Source of the DNA: Cyanosarcina radialis HA8281-LM2
GTDB lineage: Bacteria > Cyanobacteriota > Cyanobacteriia > Cyanobacteriales > CCAP-1448
Assembly (NCBI GenBank): GCA_019359615.1
Contig: JAHHHA010000026.1
Coordinates: forward strand, 22,830 to 86,829
Length of the DNA stretch: 64,000 nucleotides
Direction: 5' to 3'
A program made the position numbers and the translations under genes. Under the pieces are notes generated by a model that worked only from the letters and a program-made list of their open reading frames with translations, did not search any database and was not told the DNA's origin. This document shows positions 17,456 to 26,429 of the stretch, in pieces; the first letter of the stretch is position 1, and every line of letters starts with the position of its first letter.

Positions 17456-17776
17456 TTAACACCGATTACCATGGCGATCGAGGTTAGCGATCGCTTTACG
17501 AGCCGTCGATCGGTTGAGGTTCGGATCGACTACAGTAAGAAAATAGCTGGATTGAGATAAAAAAAATCTCCCAACTTCAGAAGTAAGAAAATTTTTAAAA
17601 AAGGCAATTTGTTTTTGATAATTGATGAAGAGAATCAAACGGTAACGATTTCCTTTAATGTTAAACACTGTAAAATTTCCTACAGCTTCGGCTGAAGAGA
17701 AAGATTGTTTGACTTCTTCTAAATTTTGCCAGTTAATTGAGAACAAAATGGCAACTTTTCTAATATCTGTCGTCAA
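17456..17776 (-). pseudogene. HigB-like toxin relic
   Basis: The central stretch WQNLEEVKQSFSSAEAVGNF then TVFNIKGNRYRLI aligns well with the intact HigB at 36364-36663 (AEAVGNFTVFDIKGNNYRLI). The HigB N-terminus is missing and replaced by MTTDIRKVAILFSI. After FFKNFLT the conserved HPEYDK tail is replaced by unrelated residues. No HigA partner follows. Its first 17 bases overlap the 3' end of the large kinase gene. It is most simply a decayed toxin gene, although the frame remains open for 106 codons. Confidence 0.65.
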
Positions 17777-20700
17777 TCAGATCGGATAAACTCTTCAAGA
17801 GATCTTGTGCGGTATAGGGCTTAGACAGAAATATCCTGGCTCCGGCGGTTATAGCGGCTTCTTTTTGAGCAGACAATCCGCTCATCGCAATAATTTTTAC
17901 CTGCGGGTTCATCTTTTGCATGGTACGAATGGCGGTGATGCCATCCATATTCGGCATCATAATATCGATCGCTACTACCTGAATCTGTTTCTTATGTTTG
18001 GCGTAAGTGGCGATCGCCTCGATGCCATCGTTTGCGAGTAAGGTGGTATAGCGATATTGTTCTAAGAGCGATTGAGTGACTCGTTGCACGGCCGGATCGT
18101 CATCGGCAATTAACACCAGTTCCCCATTGCCTAATAGCAGTGCTTCTGTGCGATCGCTTTCCCTAACAGAGCCTTCGATCGCGGGTAGGTACACCTTAAA
18201 TTGAGTGCCCTTGCCCACCTCGCTTAAAACTCGCACGAATCCACCATAGTTTTTGACGATGCCGTATACCGTTGACAGCCCCAAACCCGTTCCTTGTCCG
18301 CGTTCCTTGGTGGTAAAGAAAGGCTCGAAGATGCGATCGCGGATTTCTGGATCGATCCCGGTTCCGGTATCGGTAATGGTTATTAATACATGGTTGCCTA
18401 CTCTGGCATTGAGGTTCATTTGGGCAAAAACCTCATCGACCAGGCAGTTTTCAGCACTGAGAGTAATTACGCCGCCGTTCGGCATGGCATCGCGAGCGTT
18501 AACGCACAGGTTCATGAAAACTTGATGCAGGTACGTCGGATCGGCAGCCACCAACCACAGAGGTTCTGCTGGAATATCTTGGCAGATGACAAGCGATTTG
18601 GGAAAAGTGCGCTCGCTCGCTTTAAAAACTTCTTCTAACACGGAAGCCACTGGCAACGCGACACGCTCTCCCCCAGTTCCCCTGGTGAAGGCAAGAATTT
18701 GTTTGACCATGTTCGCACCCCGTTTGGTGCTATCTTCTAAAATTCTCAACATCTCCTGCGATTCGGGATTTAGATCTGGCTGCTGCAACCGTAGTAATTG
18801 AGAAATCGTCAAAATTGGGGTCAAGACATTGTTGAGATCGTGAGCGATCCCGCCTGCAAGAGTACCCAAACTCTCTAAGCGTTGGGCTTGATAAAACTGA
18901 GCTTCCAGGCGTTTCTTTTCGGTAATGTCGGTATCGACTGACAAAATCAACTTGGGTTGCCCGGTTTCATCTCTTACCAGCGTCCAGCGGGCCTCGACGA
19001 TCGCTTTATTACCCGCTTTGGTGACTTTGTGAAGCTCGCCCCGCCACTCGCCCCGCTCTAACAAGGCGTGCATAATTTCGGGTATCTGCTCTGGATCGGT
19101 TTGTAAAAGCTCGTTCGCCTTCTGACCGATCGCTTCTTCTGCCAGCCAGCCGTACAGCCGCTCGGCTCCCTGATTCCAGTAGAGAATGGTGCGATCTAAG
19201 TCCCGTACCGAAATGGCATCGGAGGCAATATCTAACAAAGCGGCTTGTTCGCGGATCTTGCGTTCTGCTTCTTTGCGATCGGTGATATCTTTATGCAGTC
19301 CTGCCATCCGCAGCGGATTTCCCTGCTCGTCTCGCACTACAACCTGGCCGTGATTGCCAATCCATTTCCATGTCCCCGACTTGGTTTGCACTCGATATTC
19401 AAATGAATAGGGAGAAGCACTATCTTTTAAGTGGGCGTTCAATCTCTCCATCACCCAGGGGCGATCGTCTGGATGAATCAGTCTTTCCCACGTACTTACG
19501 TGGCCGGGTAATTCGCCCACGTCGTAGCCCAGCATGGCCGACCATTCGGGACTGAGATAAACTTCGCCTGTCACGATGTTCCAGTCCCACAACCCATCGC
19601 CAGACCCTTCAATGGCAAGCTGTAGTCGTTCCTGACTGAGATAGAGAGCCGACTCTGCTTGCTTGCGAGCGGTGATATCTCGTCCTTCTGGAATCAGCAT
19701 GATGACTTTCCCAGTTTCATCAAACACGGGCTTGAGAGAAAAGTCTACGAACGCGGAGGTTCGATCGGCTAAGATATGTTCGGCTTCAAACCTGACTAAC
19801 TCACCATTGGCGGCTCGAACGATCGCTGCTTGCAATTGTTGCTGCAACTGGGTCGAATGGTTCCACCACGGAGTCTCCCAAATAGGCTGACCGATTATAT
19901 CCGAGGGTTGGGCAGCAATAGCATTCAAGGCTGTGCGATTGGCTTCGAGGACAATTCCCTTCAGCGTCAGCAGTCCAATGAATTGGAAGGTACTATCGAA
20001 AATAGCCCGAAATTTCTGTTCGCTTTGCCTTAACTCGGCTTCCAGGCGCTTTCTGTCGCTGATGTCTTTCATAAAGCAGTAATGCCCGCTGATTTGCTGC
20101 CGTTCGTCGTAGCGAGCGATGAGGGAGATTTGTTTGTAAAAAATGGCCCCATCTCGGCGGATACCTCTGGCTTCTACTTCTGCTTTCCCTTGGTGCAGCA
20201 TTTGTTGATATGCCGCTGATACCGCTTCCAGATCGTCTGGGTGAAGGGTTGTTTGCCAATTCATGCCCACCATGTCTGCTGGCGCGTATCCTACCATTCG
20301 GGCATAGGCTTCATTGACGGAAATGTAGCATCCGCGATCGTCTAGCCGGGAAATGCCTTCTACGGCATTGCTCAGGGCGGCACTCATTTCTCGCAGTTCG
20401 ATTTCGGCTTGCTTGCGATCGGTGACATCTTTATAAACCAGTGCGACTCTATCTTTGTTGGCATCTTTGGGTTTAAAAGCGTAGAACTCGTACCAAGTGT
20501 TGAGGGGGGCGGCGGGTAATTCCATCCGCAAGGCTTCGCCCGTGCGAGCGACGCGACCCAAGATTTCAAACCACTCAGATTCAAAATCTGGACTGATATC
20601 GGTCGTCCGTCGCCCCGCAAGTTCTTGTCCGGTCATCCTCACAGCAGCAGCGTTGGCTTCGACATAAAATATGTCAACGGGGCGATCGCTCTCGTCGAAA

Positions 20701-22376
20701 ATTACGTCGCAAATAATGAAGCCTTCATCAATGGAATCGAACAGGAGGCGATATTTACCCACAGACTCCCGCAAGGCGGCTTCGGCTTGTTGGCGATCGC
20801 TAATATCCATTACCGAGCCGATGTAGCCTTGGAATTGGCCGTCATTTCCCATCCACGGTTTGGCAGCATCGATTGCCCAGCAATACTCGCCATCATAACG
20901 ACGCAAGCGATAATCGATTTGAAATGCCTTCAGGCGTTCGTTAGCACGTAAAAAAATGGTTCGCGCTCGCTCTCGATCGTCGGGATGTACCGCTTCTAAC
21001 CAACCAAAACCCAATCCTGTCTCCTCAGTCTGACCGGAAAAGTCGTACCAGCTTTGACTGAGAAAGGTACAGTAGCCCGTCGGATCTGTCACCCACACCA
21101 TGACGGGAGCATAATCTGCCATATTGCGGAATCGTTGCTCGCTTTCGCGGATCGCAGCTTCAGCCTGCTGGCGATCGCTGATATCTCGCAAAATCGACAG
21201 GTGACGACCGGGCAAAAAATTCGAGATCGCGTTAAATTCAGTTTTCCGCGTGGTGCCATCGGGACGATGCAGGCGAAATTCCGCCGACATTTGCCCTTGT
21301 TGCAAAAACTGTTGCCAAATTTGGGCGACATCCAAGTCTGGGGTGGCAAAATCGGCCACCCTCAGACGCAGAAATTCTGCTTTAGAAACCCCAAACAATT
21401 CGCAGGCGGCCCGATTGGCATCGACATAATGCCCCTCGTCATCCGCAATGGCGATCGCATCTAAGGCGCGATCGAACAAGGCTTGCCATTGGTTCCCTGG
21501 CTCTAGTTCTGCTCCTTGCCGTTGTTGGCGTTCTGCCTCGATCTTCTGACGAGCAATTTCCAACTCTCGATCCTTTTGAGCTAGTTCGGCTTGGGTCGAT
21601 CGCAGTTGCTCTATGGTCGCTCGCAACTCCTCTTTTACCGCGCTGAGTTCGTCGATTGGCAATTCAGTCTGCTCCTGGGTCTGGGCGGCGACCACCGAGG
21701 AATACAAGGGGTTTAACCGATAACCCGCTTGATAAAGGGTTTCGATCGAATCTTTGGGAGCGCCCACGCGAGTAAATTTTCGCCGCAGTTCTTTAATGTG
21801 ACCCCGAACCGCTTCTTCTCCTGGAGATTGGGCCGAATCCCAAACGCGATCGAGAATGGCTCTGGGGCTAAATACCTGCTGGGGATTTCGCAAAAATAAC
21901 TCCAAAATGGCATACTCCTTGGCCGTTAAAGACAGGAGATGAGTACCATAGGTAACTTGACGGCTGCTCGGATCGACAGATAGAGCGCCCCAGGTCAAGA
22001 TCGGCAAGGTAGCGGACCCGCCTCGACGCAACAAAGCTTGCACCCGCGCGATCAATTCTTCGGTATCGAACGGCTTGACCACATAATCGTCGGCTCCAGC
22101 ATTGAGGGCGATCGCTTTTTGGTGTCCTCCATCTAGCCCGGTTAATAGCAAGATCGGAGTTTTAAATCCTCGATCGCGCAACTTTTGACAAAGACTGACA
22201 CCATCCAACTTTGGCAGGCCAACATCTAGCAACACCAGGTCGTACTCAAAGGTATCTGCCATTTCCAGGCCAGCTTCTCCATCGGCGGCGATGTCAACGG
22301 CGTAGTTATGGCTGGAGAGCAAGATCTGTAGCGTCTGTGCCACCAGGCGATCGTCTTCTACCACCAGGATTTTCAT
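17760..22376 (-). CDS. OmpR-like regulator fused to seven-PAS hybrid histidine kinase
   Basis: A 1538-residue single-chain signalling protein. Domain order: receiver 1-120 (phospho-acceptor D51, lysine K101 in VVKPF), OmpR-type winged helix about 125-225 (LSLTAKEYAILELFLRNPQQ, then GHIKELRRKF), coiled coil about 240-295, and seven PAS domains about 300-1160, each ending in a DISDRQQAE or DITDRK-type linker. The HisKA domain has H1179 in GGIAHDLNNVLTP, the HATPase has FMNLCVNARDAM, TDTGTGID and GTGLGLSTV, and the final receiver has D1471 in VVAIDIMMP. No transmembrane segment is evident, so it senses cytoplasmic cues. A DNA-binding domain covalently joined to sensor and kinase could turn a PAS signal straight into transcription. 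A single-PAS gene diverges from its promoter. Confidence 0.93.
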   Translation of the reverse strand: MKILVVEDDRLVAQTLQILLSSHNYAVDIAADGEAGLEMADTFEYDLVLLDVGLPKLDGVSLCQKLRDRGFKTPILLLTGLDGGHQKAIALNAGADDYVVKPFDTEELIARVQALLRRGGSATLPILTWGALSVDPSSRQVTYGTHLLSLTAKEYAILELFLRNPQQVFSPRAILDRVWDSAQSPGEEAVRGHIKELRRKFTRVGAPKDSIETLYQAGYRLNPLYSSVVAAQTQEQTELPIDELSAVKEELRATIEQLRSTQAELAQKDRELEIARQKIEAERQQRQGAELEPGNQWQALFDRALDAIAIADDEGHYVDANRAACELFGVSKAEFLRLRVADFATPDLDVAQIWQQFLQQGQMSAEFRLHRPDGTTRKTEFNAISNFLPGRHLSILRDISDRQQAEAAIRESEQRFRNMADYAPVMVWVTDPTGYCTFLSQSWYDFSGQTEETGLGFGWLEAVHPDDRERARTIFLRANERLKAFQIDYRLRRYDGEYCWAIDAAKPWMGNDGQFQGYIGSVMDISDRQQAEAALRESVGKYRLLFDSIDEGFIICDVIFDESDRPVDIFYVEANAAAVRMTGQELAGRRTTDISPDFESEWFEILGRVARTGEALRMELPAAPLNTWYEFYAFKPKDANKDRVALVYKDVTDRKQAEIELREMSAALSNAVEGISRLDDRGCYISVNEAYARMVGYAPADMVGMNWQTTLHPDDLEAVSAAYQQMLHQGKAEVEARGIRRDGAIFYKQISLIARYDERQQISGHYCFMKDISDRKRLEAELRQSEQKFRAIFDSTFQFIGLLTLKGIVLEANRTALNAIAAQPSDIIGQPIWETPWWNHSTQLQQQLQAAIVRAANGELVRFEAEHILADRTSAFVDFSLKPVFDETGKVIMLIPEGRDITARKQAESALYLSQERLQLAIEGSGDGLWDWNIVTGEVYLSPEWSAMLGYDVGELPGHVSTWERLIHPDDRPWVMERLNAHLKDSASPYSFEYRVQTKSGTWKWIGNHGQVVVRDEQGNPLRMAGLHKDITDRKEAERKIREQAALLDIASDAISVRDLDRTILYWNQGAERLYGWLAEEAIGQKANELLQTDPEQIPEIMHALLERGEWRGELHKVTKAGNKAIVEARWTLVRDETGQPKLILSVDTDITEKKRLEAQFYQAQRLESLGTLAGGIAHDLNNVLTPILTISQLLRLQQPDLNPESQEMLRILEDSTKRGANMVKQILAFTRGTGGERVALPVASVLEEVFKASERTFPKSLVICQDIPAEPLWLVAADPTYLHQVFMNLCVNARDAMPNGGVITLSAENCLVDEVFAQMNLNARVGNHVLITITDTGTGIDPEIRDRIFEPFFTTKERGQGTGLGLSTVYGIVKNYGGFVRVLSEVGKGTQFKVYLPAIEGSVRESDRTEALLLGNGELVLIADDDPAVQRVTQSLLEQYRYTTLLANDGIEAIATYAKHKKQIQVVAIDIMMPNMDGITAIRTMQKMNPQVKIIAMSGLSAQKEAAITAGARIFLSKPYTAQDLLKSLSDLIDDRY

Positions 22377-22547
22377 GATGGAGTCACCAGCAACTTTTTG
22401 TCAGTGCTATAACTATTGTCAATCCAATTTTAGTAAACTTCTATTAAGAAATTTTTGCTGATAGTTTAGTTTCGTTACAAAAGCTCGATTATTTGCCGAC
22501 ACCTCACAAATTCCTTACAACCGATCGCCAAAAATACCTATAGCGAT

Positions 22548-23036
22548 TTGATGGTTGCAGGAATAAAAATGGTTAGAGCTAACAATACATCTCGATCGAA
22601 TAATGTTGGTGTCGCCCAACGCACATTAGAAGTCCTGAGTCGGCTTCAGCCATATACAAATAAAAGCATTCCCAATAGCGTTTATATCTACGACCTCATC
22701 GACCAGCGCACCCTCTGTGCCACCGACTCTCTGCCCGCACTAGTAGGCTATACGCCCGATGAAATTCATGTCATGGGAGCCAGCGGTTTAGCAAGCCTGA
22801 TTCACCCAGACGATTTAAAATCGGTTTCGGAGCATTACCAACGGTTTACTACTCTGCGATCTGGAGAAGTCATCGCCATCGAGTATCGCATCAAGCGACC
22901 CGACGGCACTTGGTGTCGCCTGCGATCGCAAGAAACCTCATTAGCGCAAGCGATCGACGGTTTACCGTTGCAAGTGTTGGGACTAGTTGAAGACATTACC
23001 GATCTTTCTTCTCATAATTCCAGACAGGCAGAATAA
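22548..23036 (+). CDS. Single PAS-domain protein
   Basis: A 162-residue soluble protein with one PAS fold of the PAS_3 type: SVYIYDLIDQRTLCATDSLP, LVGYTPDEIHVMG, LIHPDDLKSVSEHYQRF, EYRIKRPDGTWCRL and the terminal VLGLVEDITDLS. It has no output domain. The first ~45 residues are low in predicted structure. It is divergent from the OmpR-PAS-kinase gene with 171 bases between them, so it may be a stand-alone sensor or dimerisation partner for that kinase. That link is inferred from position only. The reading frame opens with ATGGTTGCAG at 22551 (the track start may be one codon earlier), and ATG at 22569 is another possible start. Confidence 0.8.
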   Translation: MMVAGIKMVRANNTSRSNNVGVAQRTLEVLSRLQPYTNKSIPNSVYIYDLIDQRTLCATDSLPALVGYTPDEIHVMGASGLASLIHPDDLKSVSEHYQRFTTLRSGEVIAIEYRIKRPDGTWCRLRSQETSLAQAIDGLPLQVLGLVEDITDLSSHNSRQAE

Positions 23037-23078
23037 ATCGATCGCCACAACCAAGATTTCTTTACTAGGCGGAAGCGC

Positions 23079-24473
23079 TTACCGAAAGCCGGACATGGCC
23101 AAGAGTGCTGTGCCATAAGCAGCGGCGGTATTGACTGGAGGAGCGATCGCTACTTGCAGATGGCGGCTGCGAATCTTCGTCCAAACTGAATTTTTGGCTC
23201 CACCGCCAGCCGTGTAGACGCGAGTTAGGGGAGTAGCGCCCAGTTGTTGCAGGAGTCGATAGCCTCGCGCTTCAATTCTGGCAATACTTTCGAGCAAACC
23301 GTGGAGAAACTCCACTCGATCGCTGGGGCGCGGTTCCAGTCTCGGCAGTAGGTTTGGATCGTTAATCGGGAAGCGATCGCCTGCTGTTAACAACGGATAA
23401 TAATCTAGCGAACTTTCTCGTCGGGGATCGATTTGGGAACTGAGGCTTTCTAACTCATCATCAGTAAAGAATTGCCGCAACACCGCTCCCCCAGTATTAG
23501 AAGCACCGCCCACTAACCACAAGTTCCCCAGTCGATGGCTGTAAATTCCATATTGTGGATCGTCGATGCGAGTAGGACTCAATAGTTTTAGTACCAGAGT
23601 AGAGCCGAGAGAAGTCACAGCTTCGCCAGGAAACTCAGCCCCGCTGGCCAGGAAAGCGGCAATACTATCAGTAGTGCCAGCACAGACCGTACAATCGGGT
23701 TTTAACCCAAAGCGATCGCTAATCTCAACTGTAACCGGAGCGATCGCCGTTCCAGGGGCGACAACTTGCGGCAGTTGATACGAAATCTGCCGAGCATCAC
23801 CTGGGTTGTCCTCACCCCCGTCCCCTCTCCCAATAGGAGAGGGGTGCCCGCTAGGGCGGGGTGAGGGCATTAGCAGTTTTTCTAACCATTCTGGGTAACA
23901 AAGTCGATCGACATCGTAACCGAGTTTCAAAGCATTGTGATAATCGCTAATTCCCAACTGGCCGTGCAATAAAAATCCCAACCAATCCGCCTGATGTAAA
24001 AAATAATAATTTTCTCCCTCTGCTCTGTGGAAGAGGGCGGGTTTAATCGCAGCGAAACCTGCCCCTACACCGTCCTCTCGCCCTTTCTCCATCCACCACA
24101 TGAGTTTGGCCAGACTGGATGTGGCGCTTAATACGGTGTGATTTGGAGGCGCAACGGTTTTTAAAATGGCGATCGCTTCTACCCCACGGGCATCGTTATA
24201 AAGAATCGGCGCATCGACTGGTTTTCCCGTCTCATCGCACAACAGAACCGTGGAGGAAGTACCGTTAATCGCGATCGCGTTTATTTGGGGTTTTAATTCT
24301 TGGGGAAGGCGATCGATTAAGGCAAATAAAGCCGTTTGCCAACAGCTAGCTAAATCTGCGTCTGTCAACTGGGTAAAGGAATATTGAGTTTCAAATTGAA
24401 TGGCGCGATCGGTATTTATGACTATAGCTCGCGCTCCAGAAGTGCCAAAGTCTATACCTAGATAAGAAGTCAT
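23079..24473 (-). CDS. FGGY-family carbohydrate kinase, D-ribulose kinase-like
   Basis: A 464-residue FGGY kinase. The N-lobe begins YLGIDFGTSGARAIVIN and has INAIAINGTSSTVLLCDETG and APILYNDARG. The C-lobe has VCAGTTDSIAAFLASGAE, TSLGSTLVLKLLS and VYTAGGGAKNSVWTKIRSRH. The gene resembles the cyanobacterial/plant group that includes D-ribulose kinase (Arabidopsis XK-1 type), which would phosphorylate ribulose or xylulose; this subgroup call is from memory. Two stretches look inserted: residues ~215-240 (SPRPSGHPSPIGRGDGG), encoded by the hairpin repeat at 23811-23867, and ~125-160 (GREDGVGAGFAAIKPALF), encoded by another GGGCGGGTTT-type repeat. The frame stays open through both. Confidence 0.87.
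   Translation of the reverse strand: MTSYLGIDFGTSGARAIVINTDRAIQFETQYSFTQLTDADLASCWQTALFALIDRLPQELKPQINAIAINGTSSTVLLCDETGKPVDAPILYNDARGVEAIAILKTVAPPNHTVLSATSSLAKLMWWMEKGREDGVGAGFAAIKPALFHRAEGENYYFLHQADWLGFLLHGQLGISDYHNALKLGYDVDRLCYPEWLEKLLMPSPRPSGHPSPIGRGDGGEDNPGDARQISYQLPQVVAPGTAIAPVTVEISDRFGLKPDCTVCAGTTDSIAAFLASGAEFPGEAVTSLGSTLVLKLLSPTRIDDPQYGIYSHRLGNLWLVGGASNTGGAVLRQFFTDDELESLSSQIDPRRESSLDYYPLLTAGDRFPINDPNLLPRLEPRPSDRVEFLHGLLESIARIEARGYRLLQQLGATPLTRVYTAGGGAKNSVWTKIRSRHLQVAIAPPVNTAAAYGTALLAMSGFR
23811..23867. repeat. Dispersed CTCACCCC/GGGGTGAG repeat inside the FGGY kinase gene
   Basis: CCCCTCTCC-CAATA-GGAGAGGGG hairpin bracketed by CTCACCCC and GGGGTGAG. Related copies are at 24511, 27591, 37128, 47543 and 53831. 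Here it is in frame within coding sequence. Confidence 0.85.
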
Positions 24474-24755
24474 AATTTTTACTTTATAACCATCTATAGC
24501 ACCCTCTCGACCTCACCCCCGGCCCCTCTTCTGCAAGGAGAGGGGAGATAGGAGAAGGGAGTCGGAAATGTATATGTTTAAGATTGCTGTCGCGAACGCT
24601 CTTGTAGGGTAGGCTTCCAGCCTGCCCTAGTTCCTAGTAGGCAGTATAGATAAATAGGCGATCGCCCGATCTATGCAGAGCGTCTATTCCCCATACTAGA
24701 ATCGAGTCAGTAAGCATTTGCTAGGGTCTTTCGAGTACCAGGTTGGGATAAACGC
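24474..24755. other. Intergenic region with dispersed repeat
   Basis: Contains a CCTCACCCCC/GGAGAGGGG repeat at 24511-24546 and TAGGGTAGGCTTCCAGCCTGCCCTA, a short palindrome near 24606-24630 (CAGCCTGCC part). It presumably includes the promoters of the divergent FGGY kinase and DUF5340-like genes. No gene seen. Confidence 0.5.
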
Positions 24756-25034
24756 ATGAACTGCAAAGAGTCAAAAGATGAAGATCCTAGAGAACAAGCG
24801 ATACCTCTACCATCTACCATCCACTACGAACTGGTACTGCAACTGCTCGAACGCCAAACTTTAATCGCTGCCGATCGCACCCCAGCCATTCGAGAACAGG
24901 TTCAACAATTAATTGTTACCCTTCGCAAAGCCTTAGCACAGCACAAACGACTCGAAGAAACCTGCCAGCAGGCAGACTTAGCTGTTGAGTATCGCTGGTC
25001 TTTAACTAGACAGGCGGGAATTCCCCCGCCATAG
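24756..25034 (+). CDS. Small conserved protein, DUF5340-like
   Basis: A 92-residue soluble, helical protein with PLPSTIHYELVLQLLERQTL, REQVQQLIVTLRKALAQHKR and VEYRWSL, which matches a small cyanobacterial family (DUF5340, from memory). Function unknown. The family normally ends soon after the YRWSL motif. Here it continues as TRQAGIPPP, encoded by a GCGGGAATTCCCCCGC palindrome that looks like the left end of the adjoining IS605-type element. The C-terminus may therefore have been changed by the insertion. Confidence 0.65.
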   Translation: MNCKESKDEDPREQAIPLPSTIHYELVLQLLERQTLIAADRTPAIREQVQQLIVTLRKALAQHKRLEETCQQADLAVEYRWSLTRQAGIPPP

Positions 25035-25133
25035 GTGTACTCACCTTGGCGGCGTTCGAGGAGACAAACAAATTCTTGGTTTGACCATTGGCTTATCCTG
25101 TGTTATCATTAAATCAGTTAGTGATAAACTTAG

Positions 25134-26342
25134 ATGTATCAGTCTGTCAAAGCAAGAATCTATCCCAGCGACGAGCAAACCGAAAAGCTTTCTCAGTTTT
25201 TTGGTTGCGCTCGTTGGTGGTGGAATCGCGCTCTGAACGAGACTACTAATACCTACGCCAAAACGGGAAAAGGATTGTCTAGAGAAGGACTCAACGCACT
25301 GCTGCCAGCACTCAAAAAAGAGTTTCCCTGGCTGGGTGAATGTCATTCTCAAGTCTTGCAATCTGTTACCCTCAATTTGAGTAAAGCGTTTATCAACTTT
25401 TTTGAGAAACGGGCTAAATTTCCTAATTTCAAATCGAAGCATGGTAAACAATCTATTCAGTATCCTCAAGGGACTAAGTTGGTTGATAACTTGATTTATC
25501 TCCCTAAATTGGGATGGGTCAAAACCAACCTGCATCGTCCGCTTGATGGAGAAGTCAAAACTGTTACTATCTCCCAAAATCCCAGCCGTCAATATTTCGC
25601 TGCTATCTTGACAGAACCAGAGGGTGAATATCCTCAGCCCAGTAGAGAAGGAAACGCGATTGGCATCGATTTGGGTATAACAGATTTTGCTATTACTAGC
25701 ACTGGCTCTAAGTATCCCAATCCACGACATATCAAGAAGCATGAACGCAACCTTAAACGCAAACAACGTAAATTAGCTAGAAAAGTAAAAGGATCTAACA
25801 GTCGGAATAAAGCGAGATTGTTGGTGGCAAGAGTTCATCAACGGATAAGCAATTTGAGACAAGATTTTTTGCATAAACTCTCTCACAAACTAGTGAACGA
25901 AAACCAAGTCATTGTTGTGGAAGATCTAGCAGTCAAGAACATGGTGAGAAATCATTGTTTGGCCAAAGCTATTAGCGATTGTGGCTGGTCTAGTTTCGTG
26001 GGAATGCTCAACTATAAGTGTGAGCGTTCTGGCAAAATATTGGTCAAGGTAGATAGATTTTTTCCTTCATCGAAAAGCTGTAGTAATTGTTATCACCGAG
26101 TTTATTCCTTGCCTTTAGATGTGCGTCAATGGACTTGTTCTAGTTGTGGAACCCACCACGACAGAGACATCAATGCGGCACAAAATCTGAAAGCCGAAGG
26201 TTTGAGACTTCTCGCGTTAGGAACTAGCGCGACTGCTGGTGGAGGGGAAGTAAGACCAACTAGAGGTCGCAAGACAGCTACAAGGCATTCTCCCGCGAAG
26301 CCAGAAGCCCCCGTCATAGCGTACTCGCTTGACGGTGGGTAG
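25134..26342 (+). CDS. tnpB: IS200/IS605-family RNA-guided nuclease TnpB
   Basis: A 402-residue TnpB. The N-terminal helix-turn-helix part begins YQSVKARIYPSDEQTEKLSQ. The RuvC-like catalytic triad is intact: Asp in AIGIDLGITDFA, Glu in VVEDLAVKNMV and Asp in HDRDINAAQNL. The zinc ribbon has CSNC...CSSC. TnpB is guided by an omega RNA from the element's right end and cuts the empty donor or target site. No tnpA is present, so this is a stand-alone tnpB element that would depend on a TnpA elsewhere. It is inserted immediately downstream of the DUF5340-like gene. The C-terminal ~40 residues overlap the omega-RNA/right-end sequence. Confidence 0.93.
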   Translation: MYQSVKARIYPSDEQTEKLSQFFGCARWWWNRALNETTNTYAKTGKGLSREGLNALLPALKKEFPWLGECHSQVLQSVTLNLSKAFINFFEKRAKFPNFKSKHGKQSIQYPQGTKLVDNLIYLPKLGWVKTNLHRPLDGEVKTVTISQNPSRQYFAAILTEPEGEYPQPSREGNAIGIDLGITDFAITSTGSKYPNPRHIKKHERNLKRKQRKLARKVKGSNSRNKARLLVARVHQRISNLRQDFLHKLSHKLVNENQVIVVEDLAVKNMVRNHCLAKAISDCGWSSFVGMLNYKCERSGKILVKVDRFFPSSKSCSNCYHRVYSLPLDVRQWTCSSCGTHHDRDINAAQNLKAEGLRLLALGTSATAGGGEVRPTRGRKTATRHSPAKPEAPVIAYSLDGG

Positions 26343-26347
26343 TTCAC
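26200..26347 (+). ncRNA. Predicted omega RNA and right end of the tnpB element
   Basis: In this IS family the guide RNA scaffold overlaps the 3' end of tnpB and stops at the element border. The last part here has a hairpin-like segment (CCCCGTCATAGCGTACTCGC then TTGACGG) and ends GGGTAGTTCAC at 26337-26347, a familiar terminal sequence of such elements. The guide would be the host sequence from 26348 (ATACCATTAACAATAAG). The 5' boundary is a rough estimate. Confidence 0.5.
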
Positions 26348-26379
26348 ATACCATTAACAATAAGAGCAATTCAACCTTT

Positions 26380-26402
26380 CATAATTCATAATTCATAATT
26401 CA
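26380..26402. repeat. TAATTCA heptad array upstream of the aminotransferase gene
   Basis: Three copies of CATAATT, ending 28 bases before the ATG at 26430. Same unit as 9838-9870 and 41580-41610. Confidence 0.9.
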
Positions 26403-26429
26403 GTTGACGTTCCCCCCACAGCAAAAGAT

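Noticed and set aside
26126..26347. Antisense ORF over the tnpB 3' end
   Set aside because: Shadow of the omega-RNA/tnpB sequence, no family.
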